The notes under the pieces: generated by a model
What the model saw: only the letters and a program-made list of their open reading frames with translations
The model's database searches: none
Told to the model about the DNA's origin: nothing
Shown: positions 20,449-30,197 of the stretch, one piece after another
Layout: each line of letters opens with the position of its first letter
Position numbering within the stretch: the stretch's first letter is position 1
Program-made: the position numbers and the translations under genes
Source: Ideonella alba
Lineage (GTDB): Bacteria; Pseudomonadota; Gammaproteobacteria; Burkholderiales; Burkholderiaceae_C
Assembly: GCF_018069875.1 (NCBI RefSeq)
Contig: NZ_JAGQDF010000004.1
Location: 310,001 to 374,000, forward strand
DNA: 64,000 bases
Direction of reading: 5' to 3'

Positions 20449-21587
20449 TGCCGCGCCTGCACCAGCACGCCTGGATGGACGCCGACATCGCCGCCTTCCG
20501 CGACGCGGTGCGCCGCTACGTGGATGCCGAGATCGCGCCCCACGTGGCCGACTGGCGCCGCCAGGGCCATGTGCCGCGCGAGGTCTGGCGCGGCTTCGGC
20601 GCGATGGGCTTTCTGCTGCCCGAGCTGCCTGAACCCTGGGGCGGTGCTGGCGCCCCGCTGGCCTACCAGATGGTGGTCACGGATGAGCTGGCGCGCGCCG
20701 AGGTCAGCGGCACCGTGGCCGTGCACACCATCGCCGCGCACTACATCCTGGACTACGGCACGCCCGAGCAGCAGGCGCGCTGGCTGCCGCGCCTGGCCAG
20801 CGGCGAGCTGCTGGCCGGCATCGCGATGACCGAGCCCGGCGCCGGCTCCGACCTGAAGGCGGTGCGCACCCGCGCCCGCCGCGACGGCGACGACTACGTG
20901 GTCGACGGCAGCAAGGTCTTCATCACCAACGGCCACAGCGCCAACCTGCTGGTGCTGGTGGTGCGCACCGGGGGCGAGGGATCGAAAGGCGTGTCGCTGC
21001 TGGTGGCCGAGACCGAGGGCCTGCCGGGCTTTCAGGCGCGCATCCTCGAGAAGATCGGCATGCACGCCAGCGACACCTGCGAGCTGTTCTTCGACAACAT
21101 GCGCGTGCCGGCGGCGAACCTGCTGGGCGGCGTCGAGGGCCAGGGCTTTGCGCAGCTGATGAGCCAGCTGCCCTATGAGCGCACGCTGCTGGCGGTGGGG
21201 GCGGCGGCGGCGATCGACCTGGCGGTGGCGCTGACGCTGGACCACGTCAAGCAGCGCCAGGCCTTCGGCGGCACGCTGTGGGACCTGCAGACGGTGCGCT
21301 TCACGCTGGCCGAGGTGGCCACACAGGCCCATGTGGTGCGCAGCTTCGTCAACGACTGCATCCAGCGCCTGCACGACGGCACCCTGGACGACAGTGCCGC
21401 CTTCATGGCCAAGTGGTGGACCACCGAGCAGCAGTGCCAGGTCACCGACCGCTGCCTGCAGCTCTTCGGCGGCTACGGCTACATGGCCGAGACGCCGATC
21501 GCGCGCCTGTTTGCCGACGCACGGGTGCAGAAGATCTACGGCGGCGCCAATGAGATCATGAAGGACCTGATCGCCCGCACGCTGTGA
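20445..21587 (+). CDS. Acyl-CoA dehydrogenase
   Basis: FAD-dependent alpha,beta-dehydrogenase of 380 aa. It has the signature AMTEPGAGSDL, the FAD/substrate segment FITNGHSANLLVLV, the dimer region FGGYGYMAETPIAR and the catalytic Glu in IYGGANEIMKDL. It overlaps the thiolase stop upstream and the CoA-transferase start downstream (TGATG), so the three genes are translationally coupled. The chain length of the substrate is not readable from the sequence. Confidence 0.93.
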   Translation: MMPRLHQHAWMDADIAAFRDAVRRYVDAEIAPHVADWRRQGHVPREVWRGFGAMGFLLPELPEPWGGAGAPLAYQMVVTDELARAEVSGTVAVHTIAAHYILDYGTPEQQARWLPRLASGELLAGIAMTEPGAGSDLKAVRTRARRDGDDYVVDGSKVFITNGHSANLLVLVVRTGGEGSKGVSLLVAETEGLPGFQARILEKIGMHASDTCELFFDNMRVPAANLLGGVEGQGFAQLMSQLPYERTLLAVGAAAAIDLAVALTLDHVKQRQAFGGTLWDLQTVRFTLAEVATQAHVVRSFVNDCIQRLHDGTLDDSAAFMAKWWTTEQQCQVTDRCLQLFGGYGYMAETPIARLFADARVQKIYGGANEIMKDLIARTL

Positions 21588-22651
21588 TGAACACCTCTCT
21601 CGCCCCGGTCCTGCAGGGCCTGACCATCGTCGAGTTCGAAGGCCTGGGCCCGGGCCCGCTGGCCGGTCGCTGGCTGGCCCAGCATGGCGCCAACGTGATC
21701 GCGCTGGTGCGCCCCGGCCCCGCCGCGGTGGCTGACCAATTGGGCGGCTCCGGTCCCAGCCCGCTGCGCGAGGGCAAGCGCATCGAGCCCGTCAACCTGA
21801 AGACCCCCGAGGGCCTGGCCCGCGCGCGCGACCTGATCGCCAGCGCCGACGCGCTGATCGAGGGCAACCGCCCCGGCGTGATGGAGCGCCTGGGCCTGGG
21901 CCCCGCCGACTGCGCAGCGCTGAACCCGCGCCTGGTCTACGGCCGAATGACCGGCTGGGGCCAGAGCGGCCCGCTGGCCCACGCCGCCGGCCACGACATG
22001 AACTACATCGCGCTGACCGGCCTGATGGGCCTGGCCGCGCGGCCGGGCCAGATGCCGCAGGTGCCGCCCACGGTGCTGGGCGACGCCGCTGGCGCACTGG
22101 GCCTGGCCTTCGGCATCGCTGCCGGCGTGCTGGCCGCGCGCACCACCGGCCAGGGCCGCGTGGTCGATGCCGCGATCACCGACGTGGTGGCCATGCTCGG
22201 CGGCCTGGTGCACTGGATCCACGGCGGCGGCCAGCTCGCCGCTGGCGCACCCAGCCCCTTCCACGACTCGCCCTTCTACGACGCCTATGCCTGCGCCGAC
22301 GGCGGCGTGGTCACGCTGGGCGCACTGGAGCCGCCGTTCTACGCACTGCTGCTGTCCAGGCTGGGCCTGAGCGATGTGGACCCCGCCGCGCAGTACGACG
22401 TCAGCACCTGGCCGGCACTGAAGGCCCGCTTCACCGCCCTGTTCGCCAGCCAGCCGCGCGCCCACTGGTGTGCGCTGCTGGAGGGCACCGATGTGTGCTT
22501 TGCGCCAGTGCTGGGCCTGGAAGAGGCGCTGGACCACCCGCACCACCAGGCGCGCGGCACCTTCACGCGCGATGCGCAGGGGCGCATCAGCGCAGCGGCG
22601 GCGCCGCGTTTCGCGCCGCTGGCCCCGGCGGCATCCAGCCCATCGACATGA
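21587..22651 (+). CDS. CaiB/BaiF family CoA transferase (alpha-methylacyl-CoA racemase-like)
   Basis: A 354-aa family III CoA-transferase fold. Visible are the N-terminal LQGLTIVEFEGLGPGPLAGR segment, the catalytic Asp in AAGHDMNYIALTG and the C-terminal LEEALDHPHHQARG motif. The His-Asp arrangement and the sequence type fit alpha-methylacyl-CoA racemase, which fits a branched-chain acyl-CoA route with the two upstream genes. A GTG at 21584 is a possible alternative start. Confidence 0.88.
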   Translation: MNTSLAPVLQGLTIVEFEGLGPGPLAGRWLAQHGANVIALVRPGPAAVADQLGGSGPSPLREGKRIEPVNLKTPEGLARARDLIASADALIEGNRPGVMERLGLGPADCAALNPRLVYGRMTGWGQSGPLAHAAGHDMNYIALTGLMGLAARPGQMPQVPPTVLGDAAGALGLAFGIAAGVLAARTTGQGRVVDAAITDVVAMLGGLVHWIHGGGQLAAGAPSPFHDSPFYDAYACADGGVVTLGALEPPFYALLLSRLGLSDVDPAAQYDVSTWPALKARFTALFASQPRAHWCALLEGTDVCFAPVLGLEEALDHPHHQARGTFTRDAQGRISAAAAPRFAPLAPAASSPST

Positions 22652-22708
22652 CACCACGGCGGGAGCGCCACAGGCTCGGCGACCCGCACCAACCCAGGAG
22701 GAAAACCC

Positions 22709-23950
22709 ATGAAGCCTGCCCATTATCTGCCCATCGTCGCCCTGCTCGGCACCGCCCTGTGCGCCCAGGCCGTCACCCTGCGCGTGCCCCAGGACCGACG
22801 CTCGATCCAGCGCGCGATTGAAGCGGCCCAGGACGGGGACGACGTGCTGGTGTCGCCAGGCACCTACAACGAGAACATCGACTTCCTCGGCAAGGCCATC
22901 ACCGTGCACAGCACCGATGGCCCGAAGAGCACCATCATCGACGGCGGCCAGCGTGACTCGGTGGTGATCTTCCAGAACGGCGAAGGCCGCCAATCGGTGA
23001 TCAGGGGCTTCACGCTGCGCAACGGCAATGCCGCGCAATTCCCGCTCAACGGCGGTGGGGTGAACGTGGTGATGGCCTCGCCAACGATCGACGGCAACCA
23101 CATCACCGGCAGCTCGGCCTGCAGCGGCAACGGCGTGGGCCTGTATTTCTCAGGGGCGCTGGTCCGCCGCAACCGCATCTTCGGCAACCACCAGAACGGC
23201 TGCTCGGGCGGCACCCTCGGCGGTGGCATCTACATCGGTGGCAGTGGTGACGCTGTCGTGGTGGACAACGTCATCGAGAACAACCAGACCGACATGGCAG
23301 GCGGCGGCATCGGCATCAACGCCAGCGGCGTGGTGCGCGTCGAGCGCAACATCATCCGCGGCAACCTGGCGGGCTCCCAGGGCGGTGGCGTGGCGACGTA
23401 CAACGACAGTCAGCCGATCGTGGCCAGCAACCTGGTGGTCGCCAACCGCGCCGTGCAAGGTGGCGGTCTGTACCTGTCGCCGCCGTTCGGCTCGACCGGT
23501 GGTGTCTGGGTGAACAACACCGTCGCCGACAACCTCGGCGACAACGGCAGCGAGATCCACACCACCGGGTTCGCCGATCAGATCCAGCTGACCAACAACA
23601 TCGTCCGCGCCTCCGGGACCGCGGTCGCGGTGGTCTGCGACACCTCCTACAGCACGGCGCCGCCACAGTTCCGCACCAACGACCTGTTCGCCACCCGGGG
23701 CACCCTGCTGTCGGGCAGTTGCACCGGCATCATCGGCACCCAGGGCAACCTGTCGGTCGACCCGCTGCTCACCGGTGGCAAGCCGGCCGTGGCCTACCGG
23801 CTGCAGGCCGGCTCGCCGGCGATCGATGCGGGGCAGGCCACCGCAGCCGTGGGCCGGCGGGACCTGGCCGGCCAGCGCCGTGTCGTCGACGGCAATGGCG
23901 ACGGACAGGCCGTGATCGACCTGGGCGCCTACGAATGGGCCCTGCCCTGA
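22709..23950 (+). CDS. Secreted right-handed beta-helix (NosD/pectate-lyase-like) protein
   Basis: A 413-aa exported protein with signal peptide MKPAHYLPIVALLGTALCAQA. It then has the PbH1-type opening LRVPQDRRSIQRAIEAAQDG and VLVSPGTYNENIDF, followed by repeated parallel beta-helix rungs such as VIRGFTLRNGNA, PTIDGNHITG and VVDNVIENNQ. The C-terminus RRDLAGQRRVVDGNGDG..DLGAYEW matches the choice-of-anchor Q type ending. Many relatives are surface or extracellular polysaccharide-binding proteins or lyases. No catalytic residues can be assigned. AGGAGG-like RBS upstream. Confidence 0.8.
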   Translation: MKPAHYLPIVALLGTALCAQAVTLRVPQDRRSIQRAIEAAQDGDDVLVSPGTYNENIDFLGKAITVHSTDGPKSTIIDGGQRDSVVIFQNGEGRQSVIRGFTLRNGNAAQFPLNGGGVNVVMASPTIDGNHITGSSACSGNGVGLYFSGALVRRNRIFGNHQNGCSGGTLGGGIYIGGSGDAVVVDNVIENNQTDMAGGGIGINASGVVRVERNIIRGNLAGSQGGGVATYNDSQPIVASNLVVANRAVQGGGLYLSPPFGSTGGVWVNNTVADNLGDNGSEIHTTGFADQIQLTNNIVRASGTAVAVVCDTSYSTAPPQFRTNDLFATRGTLLSGSCTGIIGTQGNLSVDPLLTGGKPAVAYRLQAGSPAIDAGQATAAVGRRDLAGQRRVVDGNGDGQAVIDLGAYEWALP

Positions 23951-23962
23951 GGCTGCAGCGCG

Positions 23963-24463
23963 TCAGCCGCCCGGCGAGAAGGCCGGGTGGTAGCTCACCT
24001 CGCCCTGGGGCAGCACGCCAGCCAGCGGCAAGGCCATGAAGTACGCGGCCGGCGGCCCGGGATAGACCAGGCCCGGGCGCGCCGCAAAGCCGAAGCGGCC
24101 GTAGTAGGCCGGATCGCCCAGCAGTACGCAGCCCGCAGCGCCCTGTGACCGCAGGCGCTCCAGCGCGGCCTGCATCAGCGCCGAGCCGACGCCCTGGCGC
24201 TGCCAGGCCGGCAGCACCGAGATCGGCCCCAGGCCGTGCCAGCCTGGCGAGCCGTCGCTGATCGTCACCGGTGACACCGCCACGTGGCCGACCACCACGC
24301 CGTCCACCTCGGCCACCAGCGACACGCTCAGCGCCCCGGCGTCGCGCAGGCCGCGCACGATGCGCGGCTCGGAGCCGTCGGAATGCGGGTGGCCGCGGAA
24401 GGCCAGTTCAGTGACGACATGGATCGCGGCGCTGTCGTCGGGCGATTCGGGGCGGATCTGCAT
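23963..24463 (-). CDS. YhbS-like GNAT N-acetyltransferase
   Basis: A 166-aa acetyltransferase. GNAT motif A is LGPISVLPAWQRQGVGSALMQAAL, followed by GCVLLGDPAYYGRFGF and a C-terminal YPGPPAAYFMALPL, a set typical of YhbS-type proteins. The substrate is unknown. It is the last gene of a minus-strand group behind the FCSD-like flavoprotein. Confidence 0.87.
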   Translation of the reverse strand: MQIRPESPDDSAAIHVVTELAFRGHPHSDGSEPRIVRGLRDAGALSVSLVAEVDGVVVGHVAVSPVTISDGSPGWHGLGPISVLPAWQRQGVGSALMQAALERLRSQGAAGCVLLGDPAYYGRFGFAARPGLVYPGPPAAYFMALPLAGVLPQGEVSYHPAFSPGG

Positions 24464-24489
24464 GGGGTCGCCATGCTGCCACAGCGTCC

Positions 24490-25863
24490 TCAGGCGAAGC
24501 TGTCGCCCATCAGCGTGGTGAACCAGGTCTGCATCTGGCGGTAGTTGCCGCTGCTGATGCTGGCCGCCTCGGTGGCCTTGGCGCCCACGCTGCTGCCGTT
24601 GTTGGCGGCCAGCTTCATGCTGCGCGTGGCCGGGTCGAACTGGTAGACCGCGGTCAGCCACGAGGCGGTGCCGGCGGTGATGGGCGAGTAGCAGGCCGAG
24701 TTGGCCACCGGCGCCGCATCGGGCTGCTGGCCCGAGAGCAGGCGCACCACCGCGTCGGCGCAGATCTTGGCCTCCTGGTTGGCCACGTGGCCGGCCTTGG
24801 GCAGGCCGCACTGCGCGGCGTCGCCGATCACGTGCACGCCGGGCACCGCCGTGGATTCGTAGCTCAGCACATCCACCGCCGCCCAGCGGCCGCCGTTGCC
24901 ATTGGCCAGGCCGGCCAGCGCCAGCCACTCGCCGGCGGCACTGCCGGCGGCGCGCTGCGGCGGGATCGGGTTGACCACGTCGGCCTGCACGCGCTGCGGC
25001 GCACCCAGCGCATCGGTCCACTGCACCTGGCGCGTGGCGGCGTCGATCTGCAGGCCGCTGATGCCGGCCTGGTAGTCGATGACACCGCCGTGCACCACGC
25101 TGAAGGCGCGGGTGAAGGTCTCGACCTCGGCCTGGATGACCGGGTTGTGGTCCAGCACGATGACGCGGGCGCCGGGGCCGCGGGCCTTCAGCGCATCGGC
25201 CACCAGGCAGGCGCGCTCGTAGGGGCCGGGCGGGCAGCGGTAGGGTGCGGCGGGAATGCTCATCACGAAGGTGCCGCCGGCCGGCATTGAGGCGATCTGC
25301 TGGCGCAGCAGCTCGGTCTGCGGGCCGGCGCGCCAGGCGTGCGGCGTGCGCTGCGCGTAGTCGGTGGCGCTCAGGCCGTAGGCCTCGTCGAAGGCGATGC
25401 CGGGGGCCAGCACCAGGCGGTCGTAGTCCAGCGTGCTGCCGTCGTCCAGCGTCAGGCGGCGCGCGGCGGCATCCAGCGACTGCACCCGCGCCTGGCGCAG
25501 CACCACGCCGTAGCGGTCGGCCACGGCCTGGCGGCCGTAGCCCAGGCTGGTCAGCGTGCGGGCGCCGGTGAGCACCTCGTTGCTGAGGATGTTGGAGGTG
25601 TAGCTGCCGTCGGGGTCGACCAGCGTCACCCGCAGGCCCGCGCCGCCCCACAGGCGCAGGTACTTGGCCACGGTGGTGCCGGCCATGCCGCCACCCACCA
25701 CCACCACCTGCGCGCTGGGGCCGCTGGGCACCAGGCGGTAGACCACGTTGCGGCTGCCGCCGTCACTGTCGGAGCGGGCGGCGCCACTGAGCAGCGCACC
25801 GCCCAGCGAGGCCAGGCCGAAGGCCAGCCACTGGCGGCGGCCGAGGGGTCGAGGCGTGTTCAT
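24490..25863 (-). CDS. FCSD-like flavoprotein (sulfide dehydrogenase flavoprotein chain)
   Basis: A 457-aa FAD/NAD(P)-binding protein with a twin-arginine signal (RRQWLAFGLASLGGALLSG) and the dinucleotide fold VVVVGGGMAGTTVAKYL. The motif PYRCPPGPYERACL and the C-terminal NSACYSPITAGTASW are hallmarks of flavocytochrome c sulfide dehydrogenase, where two Cys form the redox disulfide. ATG 25863 has AGGAG in place. The preceding gene encodes a c-type cytochrome, the expected electron-accepting subunit. It probably oxidises sulfide in the periplasm. Confidence 0.88.
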   Translation of the reverse strand: MNTPRPLGRRQWLAFGLASLGGALLSGAARSDSDGGSRNVVYRLVPSGPSAQVVVVGGGMAGTTVAKYLRLWGGAGLRVTLVDPDGSYTSNILSNEVLTGARTLTSLGYGRQAVADRYGVVLRQARVQSLDAAARRLTLDDGSTLDYDRLVLAPGIAFDEAYGLSATDYAQRTPHAWRAGPQTELLRQQIASMPAGGTFVMSIPAAPYRCPPGPYERACLVADALKARGPGARVIVLDHNPVIQAEVETFTRAFSVVHGGVIDYQAGISGLQIDAATRQVQWTDALGAPQRVQADVVNPIPPQRAAGSAAGEWLALAGLANGNGGRWAAVDVLSYESTAVPGVHVIGDAAQCGLPKAGHVANQEAKICADAVVRLLSGQQPDAAPVANSACYSPITAGTASWLTAVYQFDPATRSMKLAANNGSSVGAKATEAASISSGNYRQMQTWFTTLMGDSFA

Positions 25864-25877
25864 CGGGTCTCCTGGTG

Positions 25878-26240
25878 TCATTGCTGCAGGTAGCGGATCA
25901 CGGCCGCGATCTGCGCGTCGGTGTAGCCCTGGGCATGGGCGGCCATGATGTCGGTGCGTGCCGGGTGCGCGGCCAGGCTGCGGTAGCGCTGCACCTCGTC
26001 GGCCTCGCCGGTGATCGCTTCGAAGCCGCCCTGGCCGCCGGTGCCGTGGCACTGGAAGCAGTTGGACGCCAGCAGGCGCCCGGTGGTGTTGGCGGGCTGG
26101 CTGAGCAGCGTGGCGGCACCGCCGCCGTTGCCGCTGCCGCCATCGCCGCCGCCGTCGCTGCCGCCACCGCCGCCACAGGCGGTGAGTGCGGCGCACAGGG
26201 CCACGGCAACAAGGCCGCGCCCGGCTGGGGTGTGGAACAT
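25878..26240 (-). CDS. Lipoprotein c-type cytochrome (FCSD cytochrome-subunit-like)
   Basis: A 120-aa monohaem cytochrome. The signal peptide ends at lipobox LTAC, then comes a Gly/Ser/Asp-rich tether, the haem site CFQCH, the Met-ligand region and a final helix (AQIAAVIRYLQQ). It is small compared with di-haem FccA, so electron transfer would go through one haem anchored to a membrane. ATG 26240 is favoured by GGGAG upstream and by the signal peptide. It is separated from the flavoprotein by 14 bp. Confidence 0.85.
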   Translation of the reverse strand: MFHTPAGRGLVAVALCAALTACGGGGGSDGGGDGGSGNGGGAATLLSQPANTTGRLLASNCFQCHGTGGQGGFEAITGEADEVQRYRSLAAHPARTDIMAAHAQGYTDAQIAAVIRYLQQ

Positions 26241-26326
26241 GGGGTGGGTCTCCCGTGAAGGCATGACCCATTGTTCGGCGCGCCGATGAGCGCCGGCTTA
26301 AACCCCCGGGGGTGTGCAGCGCGTCG

Positions 26327-26902
26327 TCAGCCGGCCTTCAGCGGGCGCCGCATCAGCCAGCGGCCATCCACCTGCCGCAGCGGCACGAAGCCCGCGGCCT
26401 CGAACATCGACAGCGGGCCGGTGTGCATCGCGGCCGCGTCGGCGGCCACGGGGTCGGCCCAGGCGTCCACCGCCTCGAAGCCCTGGGCCTGCAGCTGGGC
26501 GCAGGCCTGGGCCAGCAGCGCGGTGGCCACGCCGCGGCCGCGCCAGGCCGGCGCGACGACGAAGCAGGTGATCGCGCCCAGGCGGTCGGCCAGCGGCTCG
26601 GGCGCGTCGTCCATGATGCGGCAATCGGTCCAGGCGCCGGCATGGCACCAGCCGATGACCGCGCCGTCGGCCAGGGCCACCGCGCCGGTCTGCTGGCCGC
26701 TGGCGATGCGCTGGCAGGCGCGCGCCCGGTTGTCCTGGGCGGTGCTGGCCTGCCAGTCCTGGTGGTCGTGGTCGAAGCTCGGGAACTGGCAGTAGCAGCT
26801 GGCCCAGCGCGGATGGTCGGCAAAGGCCACGTGGTCGAAGAAGTGCAGCCAGGCCGGTCCCAGCGCAGACGACATCGGCTGCACGGCGAAGGCAGGGTTC
26901 AT
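26327..26902 (-). CDS. GNAT family N-acetyltransferase
   Basis: A 191-aa acetyltransferase. Motif A reads ITCFVVAPAWRGRGVATALLAQA and the C-terminal half LSMFEAAGFVPLRQVDGRWLM. A preceding segment rich in aromatic and acidic residues (FPSFDHDHQDWQ) is typical of the group annotated simply as GNAT. Substrate unknown. It is divergent from the MacA-like gene. ATG 26902 follows AGGAGC. Confidence 0.8.
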   Translation of the reverse strand: MNPAFAVQPMSSALGPAWLHFFDHVAFADHPRWASCYCQFPSFDHDHQDWQASTAQDNRARACQRIASGQQTGAVALADGAVIGWCHAGAWTDCRIMDDAPEPLADRLGAITCFVVAPAWRGRGVATALLAQACAQLQAQGFEAVDAWADPVAADAAAMHTGPLSMFEAAGFVPLRQVDGRWLMRRPLKAG

Positions 26903-26975
26903 GCGCACGCTCCTGGGGCAAAGGCATCGGACCGGTCGGGGCACCCAGTATGCGCGCAGGACAGGGGGCGGATTC

Positions 26976-28289
26976 ATGGCATGCTCGCCACCCATGGCCG
27001 AGTCTGTCTCCTCCCCCGCCCCTGCCGCCGGTGCTGCGGCGCTGTCCGCCCTGCGCATCCAGCGTGACGGTCCCGGCCGCGCGCGCCGCCGCCGCCGCTG
27101 GCCCTGGATCCTGGGCGGCCTGGTCGTGCTGGGCCTGGCCGCGGCGCTGCTGATGCCGCGCCGGCCCGCGGTGCAGGTGGGCACGGTGCAGGCCTCGCAC
27201 GGCGCGCAGCAGTATGTGCAGCTGGCGGCGTCCGGCTACGTGGTGGCGCAGCGGCGCGCGGCGGTGTCGTCCAAGGCCACCGGCCGGCTGCTGGAGTTGC
27301 GCGTGCGCGAGGGCAGCACCGTCAAGGCCGGCGAGCTGATCGCGCGCCTGGATGCGTCCGACGTGGGGGCCGCGCTGGCCGCGTCCGAGGCCGGCGTGCG
27401 CCAGGCCGAGGCCGCGCTGAAGCAGGCCGAGGCCGGCCTGGTCCAGGCGCGCGCCCTGCAGGCCCAGGCCGAGGAAGACCTCAAGCGCACCCGCGGCCTG
27501 GCGGCGCAGCAGTTCGTCTCGCCGCAGGCGGTGGACGCGGCCGAGACCCGCGCCGCCACAGCCCGCAGCAGCACCGCCGCGGCGCAGGCCGCGCTGGGCA
27601 CCGCGCAGGCCGCCATCGGCGTGGCGCGGGCGCAGGTGCGGGTGCAGCAGGTGGGGCGCGACTCCACCGAGATCCGCGCCCCGTTCGACGGCGTGGTGCT
27701 GCTCAAGAACGCCAACGTGGGCGACCTGATCACGCCCTTCTCCAACGCCAGCGGCACCTCGGGCGCGGTGGTCACGCTGGCCGACATGGCCACGCTGGAG
27801 GTGGAGGCCGACGTCAGCGAGTCGAACGTGGGCAAGCTCAAGCTGGAGCAGCCGGTGGAGATCACGCTCGACGCGCTGCCCGGCGAGCGCTTCCGCGGCA
27901 ATGTGGCGCGCATCGTGCCCACGGTCGACCGCGCCAAGGCCACGGTGATGACCAAGGTGCGCTTCGAGAAGCTCGACCCGCGCATCCTGCCCGAGATGAG
28001 CGCCAAGGTGGGCTTTCTCAGCCAGGCGGTGACCGACGAGGATTTCAAGCCGCTGCTGGCGGTGTCGCCTCAGGCCCTGGTCGAGCGCGACGGCAAGCCG
28101 CAGCTGTGGCGCCTGGGCGCCGGCGACGTGCTGGAAGCCGTGCCGGTGCGCCGCGGCCGCACGCTGGGCGAGCTGGTCGAGGTGAGCGCCGACGGCCTGA
28201 AGGCCGGCGACCGGGTGGTGCTGGCACCGGCGGCCTCGCTGCAGGCGGGCACCGCGGTCAGCGTGGCCGCCTCGGGTGCCGGCCGATGA
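26976..28289 (+). CDS. Periplasmic adaptor (MacA/HlyD-like) of an ABC exporter
   Basis: Membrane-fusion protein of about 437 aa. It has a positively charged N-terminus and one transmembrane anchor (WPWILGGLVVLGLAAALL), then the lipoyl half-motif (ATGRLLELRVREGSTVKAGE), a long alpha-helical hairpin rich in Ala/Gln (about 135-225), the second lipoyl half (IRAPFDGVVLLKNANVGD) and beta-barrel and membrane-proximal domains. The first ATG with a G-rich RBS is 26976; 26994 is an alternative. Its stop overlaps the ATPase start, giving a three-gene adaptor-ATPase-permease operon. Confidence 0.87.
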   Translation: MACSPPMAESVSSPAPAAGAAALSALRIQRDGPGRARRRRRWPWILGGLVVLGLAAALLMPRRPAVQVGTVQASHGAQQYVQLAASGYVVAQRRAAVSSKATGRLLELRVREGSTVKAGELIARLDASDVGAALAASEAGVRQAEAALKQAEAGLVQARALQAQAEEDLKRTRGLAAQQFVSPQAVDAAETRAATARSSTAAAQAALGTAQAAIGVARAQVRVQQVGRDSTEIRAPFDGVVLLKNANVGDLITPFSNASGTSGAVVTLADMATLEVEADVSESNVGKLKLEQPVEITLDALPGERFRGNVARIVPTVDRAKATVMTKVRFEKLDPRILPEMSAKVGFLSQAVTDEDFKPLLAVSPQALVERDGKPQLWRLGAGDVLEAVPVRRGRTLGELVEVSADGLKAGDRVVLAPAASLQAGTAVSVAASGAGR

Positions 28290-28993
28290 GCACGCCCGGC
28301 GCCGCGGCGCCGCTGATCCGGGTGCGCCAGCTGGCCAAGAGCTACCAGCGCGGCGACCAGCTGATCCCGGTGCTGCAAGGCATCGACCTGGAGGTGCAGG
28401 CCGGCGAGTTCATCGCGCTGATGGGGCCCAGCGGCTCGGGCAAGAGCACGCTGCTGAACCTGCTGGCCGGCATCGACCAGCCCAGCAGCGGCATGATCGA
28501 GATCGGCGGCGTCGACATCGCCACGCTGGACGAGGGCGAGCTGGCCGACTGGCGCGCCGCGCACGTGGGCTTCATCTTCCAGTTCTACAACCTGCTGCCG
28601 GTGCTCAGCGCGCACGAGAACGTCGAGCTGCCGCTGCTGCTGACCGACCTGTCGAGCCGCGAGCGGGCCGAGCGGGTGGACCAGGTGCTGTCCCTGGTGG
28701 GTCTCACCGACCGCGCCGACCACTACCCCAATGAACTCTCCGGCGGCCAGCAGCAGCGCGTGGCGATTGCCCGCGCGCTGGTGACCGACCCCTCGCTGAT
28801 CGTGGCCGACGAGCCCACCGGCGACCTCGACCGCGCCACCGGCGAGGAGGTGCTGCGCCTGATGGACGCGCTGGTGCGCGACCTGGGCAAGACCATCGTC
28901 ATGGTCACCCACGACCCCAAGGCCGCGGCGCGCGCGCAGCGCCTGGTGCACCTGGAAAAGGGCGTGCTGGTCGACGAGTTGCCGGAGGCCTGA
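28286..28993 (+). CDS. MacB/LolD-type ABC transporter ATP-binding protein
   Basis: A 235-aa ATPase with Walker [11 protein letters not shown]-loop [19 protein letters not shown], signature [15 protein letters not shown], Walker [13 protein letters not shown] and the H-loop MVTHD. The FYNLLP sequence is typical of the MacB/LolD/FtsE subgroup, whose permeases are mechanotransmission devices. It overlaps the adaptor stop (ATGA) and lies 1 bp before the permease. Confidence 0.93.
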   Translation: MSTPGAAAPLIRVRQLAKSYQRGDQLIPVLQGIDLEVQAGEFIALMGPSGSGKSTLLNLLAGIDQPSSGMIEIGGVDIATLDEGELADWRAAHVGFIFQFYNLLPVLSAHENVELPLLLTDLSSRERAERVDQVLSLVGLTDRADHYPNELSGGQQQRVAIARALVTDPSLIVADEPTGDLDRATGEEVLRLMDALVRDLGKTIVMVTHDPKAAARAQRLVHLEKGVLVDELPEA

Positions 28994-28994
28994 G

Positions 28995-30152
28995 GTGTTC
29001 CTGCTGCGCCTGCTGCTGCGCAACGCCTTCCGGCACCGCCTGCGCACCGCGCTGACCATCGTCGGCCTGGTGGTGGCGATCGGCGCCTTCGGCCTGCTGC
29101 GCACGCTGGTGGACGCCTGGTACGCCGGTGTCGAGGCCAGCTCCAGCACCCGCCTGGTGACGCGCCATGCGGTGTCGCTGACCTTTGCGCTGCCGCTGTC
29201 GTATGCGCAGCGGATGAAGGCGGTGCCTGGGGTCACGGTGGTCTCGTGGGCCAACTGGTTCGGCGGCATCTACATCGACGAGCGCAACTTCTTCCCGCAG
29301 TTCGCGGTCGAGCCCGACACCTACCTGCGCCTGTACCCCGAGTACCTGCTGAGCGACGAGGAGCGCCTGGCCTTCCTGAAGGACCGCCAGGGCGCGGTGG
29401 TCGGCCGCAAGCTGGCGCAGAAGTACGGCTGGAAGCTGGGCGACACCGTGCCGCTGCGCGGCACGATCTACCCCGGCACCTGGAGCTTCACGATCCGCGG
29501 CATCTACGACGGCGCGCAAAGCCGCACCGACGAGAACCAGATGCTGTTCCACTACGCGCTGATCAACGAGAGCATCAAGAAGCGCTTCCCCGGCCGCGGC
29601 GACAACACCGGTGCCTTCATCGTCGGCATCGACCAGCCGGCGAATGCGGCGCTGGTCTCGCAGGCGATCGACGCCGAGTTCCGCAACTCGCTGGCCGAGA
29701 CGCTGACCGAAACCGAAGCCGCGTTCCAGCTGAGCTTCGTCTCGATGAGTGACGCGCTGCTGGCGGCGATCGAGGCGGTCAGCCTGATCGTCGTGGTGAT
29801 CATCATGGTGGTGATGGCCAACACCATGGCGATGACCGCGCGCGAGCGCCTGTCGGAATACGCCACGCTCAAGGCGCTGGGCTTCGGGCCGGGCTTCGTG
29901 GCGCGGCTGCTGCTGGGCGAGAGCCTGCTGATCGCGGCGCTGGGCGGTGGTCTGGCGATCGCGCTGACCTTCCCGATGGTGGCCGGCATCGGCGCGGGCC
30001 TGAGCAGCTTCCTGCCGGTGTTTGAAGTGTCCGGCACCACGGTGGCGCTGCAGGCGCTGGCCGCGCTGGTGGTGGGCCTGGTGGCCGCCGCCTGGCCGAC
30101 CTGGCGCATGGCGCGCATCGACATCGTCGACGGGCTGCGGCACGTGGCTTGA
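28995..30152 (+). CDS. FtsX/MacB-type ABC transporter permease
   Basis: A 385-aa permease with one N-terminal transmembrane helix (about 20-38), a roughly 220-residue periplasmic domain and three C-terminal helices. The FtsX core is recognisable in [33 protein letters not shown]. The GTG start has GGAGG 6 bases upstream within the end of the ATPase gene. With the adaptor and ATPase it would form a tripartite exporter needing an outer-membrane TolC; no tolC lies in this operon. The substrate is unknown. Confidence 0.9.
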   Translation: MFLLRLLLRNAFRHRLRTALTIVGLVVAIGAFGLLRTLVDAWYAGVEASSSTRLVTRHAVSLTFALPLSYAQRMKAVPGVTVVSWANWFGGIYIDERNFFPQFAVEPDTYLRLYPEYLLSDEERLAFLKDRQGAVVGRKLAQKYGWKLGDTVPLRGTIYPGTWSFTIRGIYDGAQSRTDENQMLFHYALINESIKKRFPGRGDNTGAFIVGIDQPANAALVSQAIDAEFRNSLAETLTETEAAFQLSFVSMSDALLAAIEAVSLIVVVIIMVVMANTMAMTARERLSEYATLKALGFGPGFVARLLLGESLLIAALGGGLAIALTFPMVAGIGAGLSSFLPVFEVSGTTVALQALAALVVGLVAAAWPTWRMARIDIVDGLRHVA

Positions 30153-30197
30153 TCGGGGCGGCTTGATCGGGGTGGCCTGAGCGGCCAGGCCGTGGGT

